This document shows positions 17,696-25,087 of a stretch of DNA of 64,000 nucleotides, one piece after another. The stretch is taken from positions 4,492,198-4,556,197 of the forward strand of contig NZ_CM001441.1 in assembly GCF_000244895.1 (NCBI RefSeq), given 5' to 3'. Source of the stretch: Desulfosporosinus youngiae DSM 17734. GTDB taxonomy: Bacteria > Bacillota > Desulfitobacteriia > Desulfitobacteriales > Desulfitobacteriaceae. The position numbers and the translations under genes were made by a program. Numbering within the stretch: position 1 is the stretch's first letter; the number at the start of each line of letters is the position of its first letter. The notes beneath the pieces were generated by a model, which was not told the origin of the DNA, did no database searches, and saw only the letters and a list, made by a program, of their open reading frames with translations.

Positions 17696-17737
17696 TGCCA
17701 AGATGTCACCATGACATTATGTCATGACATTGTGTCA
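17696..17737 (-). promoter_or_regulatory. three 13-bp sites, candidate activator-binding (UAS) array
   Basis: TGCCAAGATGTCA (17696-17708), TGACATTATGTCA (17712-17724) and TGACATTGTGTCA (17725-17737) share the pattern TGaCAttaTGTCA; the middle one is a perfect palindrome. They lie about 250 bp upstream of the sigma-54 promoter, a normal enhancer distance, and overlap the stop codon and last ten codons of the regulator gene. Confidence 0.5.
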
Positions 17738-19160
17738 CTTCATTGCTAGCATACGATTCTATTTTGCGATATAAGTTTCGTACGCTGATGCCAAGTAATT
17801 TTGCCGCCTGGGCTTTATTTCCCTCGACTAATTTGAGAGCGGAAAGAATGTATAGTCTTTCCACCTCTTCAAGCTTAGGATTACCCTGGGTCTTTTGAAT
17901 TTGAATAAAGGTTTTCACAAAATCCGAGTCGCATACCTTTTCTTGTTCAATCTGATCTCTCTCTTGTTTTAAGTCCTCCCGGTATTTCTCAGGCCATATA
18001 TCTTGAGGATGAATTACATTACCTGTCGCCAAAATCTGACCACGTTTAATTAAATGCGAAAGTTCTCGAATATTCCCCGGAAAATCATAGTCTAACAACA
18101 TTTCTTTAGATTTCTCAGATAGCACATACTTATCGAAACCATCTTCTTGATTGGCCGGGGATGTCTTGAGAAAATAATCTGCCAGAAGAAGGATATCGCT
18201 CTTACGTTGGCGCAGGGATGGAACGTCTAAAGAAATAGCATTTAGACGATAAAACAAATCTTGGCGAAACCGTTCCAGATTCATCTCATTCTGCAAATCC
18301 CGATTGGACGCCGCAACAATTCGCACATTAACCTGACGCAGCCGATTATCTCCAACACGTCTGAATTCCCCGGTTTCTAAAAATCGCAAGAGTTTAACTT
18401 GAATGGATAACGGCATTTCTCCGATCTCATCTAAAAACAGCGTCCCTTGATCTGCCATTTCAACAAGACCTATCTTTTTAGTTCCAGCTCCGGTAAAAGC
18501 ACCTTTTTCATGACCAAAAAGCTCACTCTCAAAGAGAGTCTCGGGAATTGCTCCGCAGTTTATTGGGATATAGGCACGGTCGGCACGCGGACTCCAAAGA
18601 TGCACCGCCCGGGCGATGAGTTCTTTCCCGCTCCCACTTTCTCCCTTAATAAGAGCAGTTTCATCCGTTTGAGCAACTTTCTTCGTAATAGCCAAAAGGC
18701 CTTTCAGTAAAGGACTTTCCCCGATAATCTCTAATCCAGGGGTTTGGCGGTGAAGAACTTCTCGAAGTCCTGTGTTTTCCACGAGCAGCTTGCGCTGCGC
18801 ACAGGCTTTTTGCAGGGTAATTTCCAATTCGGATAAATTACAAGGTTTCGTCAGGTAATCAAACGCGCCTAACTTCATCGCCTCAATTGCGGATTCGATC
18901 GTACCATGTCCGGTCAGCATAATAATTTGCACATCCGGTTGTTGAACTTTTATTTGTTCCAAGAAATCAAGTCCATTGCCATCAGGCAACTTTAGGTCTA
19001 ACAGCACCCCGTCGAAAAGATTTGCCCGCAAAAGAGCAAGCGCATCTTCGATCGTCCCTGTTTCGAGAACCTCATACCCTTTACGACTTAAACGTTTGCT
19101 AATGACGGAACGCAACTCAGCTTCATCATCCAGGATCAGGATTCGATGCTTATATATCAC
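17706..19160 (-). CDS. sigma-54-dependent response regulator (NtrC/AtoC type)
   Basis: A 484-aa activator with three domains. The receiver (about 5-120) has the phosphoacceptor Asp55 in GVLLDLKLPDG. The AAA+ sigma-54 interaction domain (about 140-370) has Walker A GESGSGKE, the sigma-54 contact GAFTGA, and Walker B FLDEIGEM. A Fis-type helix-turn-helix is at the C-terminus (GNKAQAAKLLGISVRNLYRK). GTG start with GGGGGG before it. It lies 3 bp after the histidine kinase gene and should be phosphorylated by it. The nearest sigma-54 promoter candidate is that of the yeiH operon directly downstream. Confidence 0.93.
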   Translation of the reverse strand: MIYKHRILILDDEAELRSVISKRLSRKGYEVLETGTIEDALALLRANLFDGVLLDLKLPDGNGLDFLEQIKVQQPDVQIIMLTGHGTIESAIEAMKLGAFDYLTKPCNLSELEITLQKACAQRKLLVENTGLREVLHRQTPGLEIIGESPLLKGLLAITKKVAQTDETALIKGESGSGKELIARAVHLWSPRADRAYIPINCGAIPETLFESELFGHEKGAFTGAGTKKIGLVEMADQGTLFLDEIGEMPLSIQVKLLRFLETGEFRRVGDNRLRQVNVRIVAASNRDLQNEMNLERFRQDLFYRLNAISLDVPSLRQRKSDILLLADYFLKTSPANQEDGFDKYVLSEKSKEMLLDYDFPGNIRELSHLIKRGQILATGNVIHPQDIWPEKYREDLKQERDQIEQEKVCDSDFVKTFIQIQKTQGNPKLEEVERLYILSALKLVEGNKAQAAKLLGISVRNLYRKIESYASNEVTQCHDIMSW

Positions 19161-19163
19161 TGT

Positions 19164-21296
19164 TTAACCCCCCTTATAAGCAGGCAACGCAATACTCACG
19201 ATAGTCCCCTTACCTTCTGTACTTTCTATACTTAATCGTCCATTCATACGTCGTACGATGCCGTAACTTACAAACAATCCAAGACCGGTCCCTTTGCCCA
19301 CAGGTTTCGTGGTAAAGAACGGATTCAAGACATACTTTAGTTCATTTTGAGGTATACCTTGACCATAGTCTTTTACAACAAAGTAAATACTCTGACCGCT
19401 GGGATAAGTCTCTATTTCAATTAGGGCATTAGCTGGGGAAGCATCTAAAGCATTTGATACTATATTTAAGACCACTTGCTGCCATTCATTTTCATTGCCC
19501 ATAATATATAGACCCGGATCCAGCCGCTTTTTAAGGGTTATATATCTTTGTTTCGCTTTATATTCTAAAAGCTTAATCATTTGAGAACTGGAAACCCCAA
19601 TATCCAGTAAATTATATTCATAGGTGCGTTTGCGTGAAAATTGCAAAAGACCATTTGTAATTTGTTTGCAGCGAACAATTTGCTCAGATGTAATTCGCAG
19701 ACTCTCCTTGATTTCGTCAATATCGACTTTATCCGGTTTTTCATTTAAGCAATCCAGCAAATCCTCACTGTAGGCTGAAACGATCGCCAGGGGATTATTG
19801 ATTTCATGGGCAATCCCTGATGCCAAAAGCCCTAAAGTAGCCATTTTATCTGTTTCGATAACTCTGGACTCCATCTCAACCTGTTGGGTGACATCTTCCA
19901 GTATGACGAGGTATTCCGCCCCTTCACTATTTCCACTGGGAATTTGATAGTGTAGCTGCCTGAGATATTTCCGTTCCCCGTTCAAATTAAAGGAGCTCAC
20001 ACGACCGCTTTCGAGGAGCAAACAATCAACGTCTTCTTCACTCTGCATAACGTCTTCACAGGAAAGATTTAAATAATTGTTCTCTCCAAACCATTTCGAA
20101 AAGGTCGGATTCCACCATATGATTTGCTTATGATAGTTTAACAAAACCATGCCTGCGCCAATGCCATCGACAACCGTTCTTAAAAGCTCCTTTTCTGATT
20201 TGATGTTTTGATTTTTTTCATCCAACATCGCCATAAGTTGTTTAAATGAGTAGGCCAGTCTACCGATTTCGTCTTGAGTTGAATGAGAAATATCTGCCTG
20301 TAAATCTCCTGTTGCCCTGATTTTTTGGACTTGAGCTTCAAGGTCTTCAATTGGCCGTACCAGCCTTAGTCCAAAGACAATGCTAAGCATTGTCACCACC
20401 GCAATGGTTAGGAATAAAACCCCCCCCAAGTTCCTCGCCAGCGCATAAATCGGTTCGTACGCTTCTTTAGCAGGTTGCTCAATAAAGACTCCCCAATTAG
20501 TTTTTTCCACACGAGCAAACAACCCAATAACCTTCTCTCCTTGTTCGCCTGTATACTCATTCGGGGGATCCTCACTATTTAAAAAACTACTTACTGCCGG
20601 ATTTTCTCTAATATCCTCCCGGCGCAAGACCCTGCTAAAATCGGTATGACCAATTAGGGAACCCTTTTCATCAACAAAAAAAACATAGCCTTTATGCCCT
20701 ATACGCGTATCTATATATTGGGTAATCATTAATTTCAAATCAGCTTTAGCCTGAAGATATCCGAGGGGTTCACGTGTCTGCGAATCCCTTATTCCTAAGG
20801 TAATATAAAATTGAGGCCGTCGGTCTTTAGAGAAAAAAATATCACTTACAACGTAGTATTCAGGTATTGTTTCCGGGCCAATGTAATCCACATTTTTAAG
20901 ATTAGCATTTGTTATGACTTCCCGCCTGGAGACTTGAACCAAAATCTTGTGGTTTTTATCCAAAATCTTAATATCCTCTAAGTAAGGTTCCTGACGCAAT
21001 ACGATATTCAGGATCCCCTCTTGTTCTTTATCCTTCCCTTTGATTAGGGCTGAAGAATTTACATCGGTAAGATTAGACAAACTTTCTACAATATTCGTAA
21101 TTGAAACCTGGAGCTTTGTGGCAATGAGTGTAGCCTTTTGTAAGTTTTGTTCTCTAATACTTTCTTTAAACTTGTACGTTACCGTATTAAAGGTAGTCAG
21201 GGAGATAAACACCATCGGAATAATTGACATTAAGATTCCAAAAACTAACACTCTAATTTTAATATGCTGCTTCCAGGGCGTCTTTCCCGCTTTCAA
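19164..21296 (-). CDS. sensor histidine kinase (Cache-HAMP-PAS)
   Basis: A 710-aa membrane kinase. A first membrane helix (about 12-35) is followed by an extracellular Cache sensor region (about 40-280), a second helix (about 287-307), HAMP, a PAS domain (about 370-480), HisKA with ASGIAHEINNPLAIVSAYSE (His near 497), and HATPase with NIVSNALDAS, DYGQGIPQNE and GKGTGLGLFVSYG. TTG start overlaps the stop of the preceding gene (TTGA), behind AAGGAGG. The extracellular Cache domain plus the binding protein encoded just upstream suggests that a small molecule, perhaps an organic acid or sulfur compound, is sensed outside the cell. Confidence 0.93.
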   Translation of the reverse strand: MKAGKTPWKQHIKIRVLVFGILMSIIPMVFISLTTFNTVTYKFKESIREQNLQKATLIATKLQVSITNIVESLSNLTDVNSSALIKGKDKEQEGILNIVLRQEPYLEDIKILDKNHKILVQVSRREVITNANLKNVDYIGPETIPEYYVVSDIFFSKDRRPQFYITLGIRDSQTREPLGYLQAKADLKLMITQYIDTRIGHKGYVFFVDEKGSLIGHTDFSRVLRREDIRENPAVSSFLNSEDPPNEYTGEQGEKVIGLFARVEKTNWGVFIEQPAKEAYEPIYALARNLGGVLFLTIAVVTMLSIVFGLRLVRPIEDLEAQVQKIRATGDLQADISHSTQDEIGRLAYSFKQLMAMLDEKNQNIKSEKELLRTVVDGIGAGMVLLNYHKQIIWWNPTFSKWFGENNYLNLSCEDVMQSEEDVDCLLLESGRVSSFNLNGERKYLRQLHYQIPSGNSEGAEYLVILEDVTQQVEMESRVIETDKMATLGLLASGIAHEINNPLAIVSAYSEDLLDCLNEKPDKVDIDEIKESLRITSEQIVRCKQITNGLLQFSRKRTYEYNLLDIGVSSSQMIKLLEYKAKQRYITLKKRLDPGLYIMGNENEWQQVVLNIVSNALDASPANALIEIETYPSGQSIYFVVKDYGQGIPQNELKYVLNPFFTTKPVGKGTGLGLFVSYGIVRRMNGRLSIESTEGKGTIVSIALPAYKGG

Positions 21297-22303
21297 TGAT
21301 AACCTCCTTGTCCAATCACTTCATCTGCGAAACCTAAATAAGCTTCTTCAAGAGAAATCCCTAATTTTCGAGCGACCTCTAGGTTAACCTTAAAACTTAG
21401 TTTTTCGGCTGTTTCAACAGGGATAGACTTAGGAGAATACCCAATTATGATTTTATGAACCATATGTGCGGTTTGAGCGCCTTGATTGTAATAAGACGTC
21501 CCGTAAGAGGCAATACATCCTCTCTCAATATCACTAGGGTAAACCCCAAAAACGGGCACACCCTTTAATAATGCATAGCTTGCTATCTCTTCTGTATGTG
21601 TTTCCAGAAAAGATCCCGGCATAATGAGAATAGCGTGGCTATTTTTGCTGATTTCATCAACAATTCCAGGAATATCTTGCTCGTTAGTTATGTCATACAT
21701 CTTATACCTGATATTCAATGCCTGAGCTGTCTGACTAAGACCCGGCTGAGAATCCTGAAAGTAAATTGTGCGCTGATCTCCCAGAACTGCGACCTCTTCA
21801 ACCTGAGGAATCAACCGTTTGAGCAGATCAAGTCTTTTCGAGATGAGTTCATAATGATAGTTATTGAGTCCTGTAACATTTGTTTCGGGGAAAACCTCGT
21901 TTTCTACCAAGCCAATGGCTATCGGAGAAAGTGTCCCCATAAAAATGATCGGCGGAGGATCGTTAAGCTTTGCTACTGTCTTTGCCAGAGAACGAGTCTC
22001 CCCCTCCCCGGAAGCAACTAAAACATTAAATTTCTTAGAGACTAATTTCTCCGCGAGCTGATCCATTTCCGTATAATCGTTTGGGGCAGTCATTACCTCA
22101 TAGACAACATCCTTACCCTCTTCATAATTTAAGTTCTTCAGTTCGTCCTTAAGCCCTTCAAACTTCTCCAAACGACCCTCATTCTGAGACAGAACTCCAA
22201 TTCTGATAACCTTCTCATCACCGATGGACACTTTACTCATATAAAAACCCGCTCCAATTAAGTATAATATATAAATTATATAAATAATACGTCCCAAATT
22301 CAA
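21293..22303 (-). CDS. periplasmic-binding-protein-like sensor partner (ABC_sub_bind type)
   Basis: A 336-aa protein of the ABC_sub_bind family: an N-terminal membrane anchor (about 6-23), then two-lobed binding-protein segments such as VIRIGVLSQNEGR, VLVASGEGETRSLA, PPIIFMGTLSPIAIGLVEN and GVPVFGVYPSDIERGCIASY. TTG start after GAGGCGC. No transporter permease is linked; it overlaps the kinase gene by 4 bp. In such three-gene sets the binding protein delivers a ligand to the kinase, so it is best read as the first component of a signalling system. Confidence 0.85.
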   Translation of the reverse strand: MNLGRIIYIIYILYLIGAGFYMSKVSIGDEKVIRIGVLSQNEGRLEKFEGLKDELKNLNYEEGKDVVYEVMTAPNDYTEMDQLAEKLVSKKFNVLVASGEGETRSLAKTVAKLNDPPPIIFMGTLSPIAIGLVENEVFPETNVTGLNNYHYELISKRLDLLKRLIPQVEEVAVLGDQRTIYFQDSQPGLSQTAQALNIRYKMYDITNEQDIPGIVDEISKNSHAILIMPGSFLETHTEEIASYALLKGVPVFGVYPSDIERGCIASYGTSYYNQGAQTAHMVHKIIIGYSPKSIPVETAEKLSFKVNLEVARKLGISLEEAYLGFADEVIGQGGYH

Positions 22304-22583
22304 AGCGCCTCATCTCAGTTTTAATTTAAAGTCTATAATAACCTAGTTGGTTATTCTTCATTTTATCAGAAGTAAAAGAATATAGCACCACCTTCATTGT
22401 AATGTAAAAAATTCCATACTAATTGGATAAGAACCAAAATAATCTCTGAATAATTTGTGATTCCTGATTCTGCACCTACTCTTGCATTTTGTAATGCTAT
22501 TATGATAAAGTTTGGACTTAGGAAACTAATTTAACCCATCCTATCCCAGTAATGGGGAAAACCTGCCAAAAATAGGGGGTCAA

Positions 22584-24686
22584 ATGTTGCTTCAAAGGAT
22601 TTCAAATCATAATCCCAACTTTAAATGTCATACTAGATTCCTTAATCTGAGTTTGATCACTTGTCTTCCCCTATCAATGCTCTTAGCCCTGGAGACAGCT
22701 TATAGAGGAGCATTCCCTAGTGCACTCTCCTGGATGATAAATTATCCCAAACAATTCTTGGTGAGCTATATCCTGATGTTTGGATTTATTAATTTTTTTT
22801 ATATTTTGCATCGAAAACTATATCTGGTGATTGGCGTCTTATTAATTTCTCTATTATCGATTATAGGCCTGATTAGCAGACAAAAATTAGTCCTTAGAGG
22901 AGAACCCCTTCTGCCTTGGGACCTTATCCTCGGTAAAGAAGCTCTTAATATAACGAAAAATTTCAGCGGTGCTATTGAGATCATTCCCCTATTATACATA
23001 GGTGTTTCTGCAATTGTTCTTTTAGCATTTATTCGATTGATTCCTAGGGAAACTTTCAGTTGGCAAAAGAAACTAGCAACTTTTACCTTATCCTTAGCCG
23101 TGCTTGTCTCCTTTTCAACAGAAATACTATCTCTGGAAAGGACCTTTTCGCTGCGTCAGATTAACTGGAGCCAAAAACTTAACTATGACGAAAATGGTAT
23201 GTTTCTGGGCTTTATTCTTAACACTGCTTATCTGACCGTTGATAAGCCGAAGGATTACGAACAGGAACTTGTAAAAGAGATCATGGACAATACAGAGCCG
23301 GCTTATGCTGTTGACCCTGACTTTAAGCCAAATATTATTTTCGTTATGAGTGAAGCCTTTTGGGATCCGACTCTGTTAAATGAAATTTCGTTTAGTGAAG
23401 ACCCCCTTCCCTATTTTCGATCTCTGCAAAATGATTACACCAGCGGCATGATGCTTTCTCCAGTTTATGGAGGTGGTACGGCTAACACTGAATTCGAAGT
23501 ATTAACAGGGCTGTCAACCCAATTTCTTCCTAAGGGTGTTATTCCTTATGTCGAATATGTTCGTAAACCTATCGTCGCTTTACCCGCCATCTTAAAAAAA
23601 CAAGGGTATACAACAACAGCTATTCACACCTATGATAACTGGTTTTATGGCCGTAATAATGTTTATAAAAATCTTACCTTTGATAAATTCATCAGCAAAG
23701 AGTTCTTTGATCAACCCGAATACTACGGCCAATATATTCGTGATACGGAGCTTTCCAAACGAATTCTCGAAGAAATTAAGAAAACAGAAAAGCCTGATTT
23801 CGTTTATGCTATTTCTATGCAAGCCCATGGGCCATACTCTACAGAAGAAAACCCAGATAAGTTAATTGAAGTAAGCGGAAATATAAGTCCCTCATCCAAG
23901 GCTATTTTAGCAAACTATACTCAAACCATTTCCGATGTTGATCAATCCCTTAAGCTCTTAATTGAAGGATTAGAGCAGTTGAACGAACCTTCAATCGTCG
24001 TTTTCTTTGGAGATCACTTACCTATGCTGGGAACGAATTTTGACGTTTATAGTGAAGCAAATTTCTTCCGGGATGAACTTAATTACCAGGATTATTTGAA
24101 TATGTACAGTGTCCCTTTTGTCGTTTGGGATAACTATTCCGGCAACAAGGAAGAACTTCGTATTTCCGCCAACTTTTTAAGTTCCTATATTTTAGAACGC
24201 ACTAAAAAAACAGGAAGTCCGACGACAGACTTCCTTAATTCCCTTACGCAAAATGGTTCCAATGTCTTAATCAGTGAACATCATCAAATGAGAGAGGCCA
24301 TTTCTCAGAAGGAAATTGATCAATACCAGCTGCTTCAATATGATCTTCTTTTTGGCAATGAGTATGCCTATCTCTTACAACCGGACCATAAACCCCAGCC
24401 AAATAATGATTATGTTTTAGGAGACGGTCGGGCTATTATTGTCAATGCGACACCTCCCAATACCTCTGTTATCGAAATACAAGGGGAACATTTTTTGCAT
24501 GACCACAAGGTCTATGTGAACGGTCAGCTCGTTCACACCGATTTTGAAAATCCGACTTATATGACGGCCAGTCTTCCCGAGCGCTTAAATAGTCTTTCGG
24601 AACCACTTGATATCCAAATCAAGTTAACCGATAGTATGGGGAACGTTATCTCAGAATCCAATACGTTTAAACTTGACACATTTTAG
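22584..24686 (+). CDS. LTA synthase family sulfatase-fold protein
   Basis: A 700-aa membrane enzyme. Five membrane helices fill about residues 15-190, and an extracellular alkaline-phosphatase-like domain spans about 250-520. Active-site landmarks are NIIFVMSEAFWDPT (metal site), YGGGTANTEFEVLTG (nucleophilic Thr), AISMQAHGPY and VVFFGDHLPMLG. The family includes lipoteichoic acid synthase LtaS, which polymerises glycerol phosphate from phosphatidylglycerol. An extra C-terminal segment (about 590-700) looks beta-rich, with ASLPERLNSLSEPLDIQIKL, and could bind cell-wall polymer. AGGGGGTC precedes the ATG. Role in teichoic acid synthesis is inferred from family; phosphoglycerol transfer to another glycan is an alternative. 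Confidence 0.88.
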   Translation: MLLQRISNHNPNFKCHTRFLNLSLITCLPLSMLLALETAYRGAFPSALSWMINYPKQFLVSYILMFGFINFFYILHRKLYLVIGVLLISLLSIIGLISRQKLVLRGEPLLPWDLILGKEALNITKNFSGAIEIIPLLYIGVSAIVLLAFIRLIPRETFSWQKKLATFTLSLAVLVSFSTEILSLERTFSLRQINWSQKLNYDENGMFLGFILNTAYLTVDKPKDYEQELVKEIMDNTEPAYAVDPDFKPNIIFVMSEAFWDPTLLNEISFSEDPLPYFRSLQNDYTSGMMLSPVYGGGTANTEFEVLTGLSTQFLPKGVIPYVEYVRKPIVALPAILKKQGYTTTAIHTYDNWFYGRNNVYKNLTFDKFISKEFFDQPEYYGQYIRDTELSKRILEEIKKTEKPDFVYAISMQAHGPYSTEENPDKLIEVSGNISPSSKAILANYTQTISDVDQSLKLLIEGLEQLNEPSIVVFFGDHLPMLGTNFDVYSEANFFRDELNYQDYLNMYSVPFVVWDNYSGNKEELRISANFLSSYILERTKKTGSPTTDFLNSLTQNGSNVLISEHHQMREAISQKEIDQYQLLQYDLLFGNEYAYLLQPDHKPQPNNDYVLGDGRAIIVNATPPNTSVIEIQGEHFLHDHKVYVNGQLVHTDFENPTYMTASLPERLNSLSEPLDIQIKLTDSMGNVISESNTFKLDTF

Positions 24687-24726
24687 ACTATTTGCTCTAA
24701 AAGTCTGCATTCTTTTAAGAAATGCA

Positions 24727-24768
24727 ACTCCCTCAGATGCCGAAAAGCACTCCTGGGGGAGTTTTTTT
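24727..24768 (+). terminator. terminator of LTA-synthase-like gene
   Basis: ACTCCCTCAG (24727-24736) pairs with CTGGGGGAGT (24753-24762, one G-T pair), followed by TTTTTT. Confidence 0.75.
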
Positions 24769-24867
24769 AGCTATTATTTAAAGAAACTTGCTCCCGATTC
24801 TTGCACAACCCTGCTCTGTAAGGAATCCGTACTAAACAGGAGTGACGCAAACAAATTCCCCACGAAC

Positions 24868-24881
24868 TTGATCTATATCAA
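24868..24881 (+). promoter_or_regulatory. FNR/CRP-type box upstream of second paralogue
   Basis: TTGAT-CTAT-ATCAA is an exact FNR consensus (TTGAT-N4-ATCAA), extended to an 8-bp inverted repeat AACTTGAT/ATCAAGTT. A -10-like TATAAA at 24902-24907 would place it near -41, the class II activator position. Confidence 0.45.
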
Positions 24882-24925
24882 GTTTTGGAATAATATAAAT
24901 TTATAAATAATTTAGATTATTGCTA

Positions 24926-24954
24926 TTACATTTTTTTAGGAGTTGTGATAAAAT
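24926..24954 (+). promoter_or_regulatory. promoter of second acetyl-CoA transferase paralogue
   Basis: TTACAT (24926-24931) and TAAAAT (24949-24954), spacing 17 bp. Same -10 sequence and spacing as the first paralogue. Confidence 0.5.
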
Positions 24955-24989
24955 TTAGGTGAATGAATTGTCATTCACCTAAATTTTAT
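24948..24989 (+). promoter_or_regulatory. FadR-like operator, second paralogue, 19-bp arms
   Basis: Arms 24948-24966 and 24971-24989 are perfect inverted repeats around ATTG, starting ATAAAATTTAGG. The core GTGAATGA-ATTG-TCATTCAC (24959-24978) matches the FadR operator pattern TGAATGA-N4-TCATTCA and overlaps the -10 region's downstream edge. It could also fold as an mRNA hairpin. Confidence 0.6.
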
Positions 24990-25087
24990 GTTTCTCTTGA
25001 CGTTATTTGCTCTTAGGCCTAAGTAAATAACAATTAGTCTGTGATGCACTCATTTATCAATTTCTTAGATGGCAGGTGACTTTTCAA

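Noticed and set aside
24673-24906. 77-codon ORF overlapping the end of the LTA-synthase-like gene.
   Set aside because: It runs through a terminator and the FNR box; no ribosome binding site.
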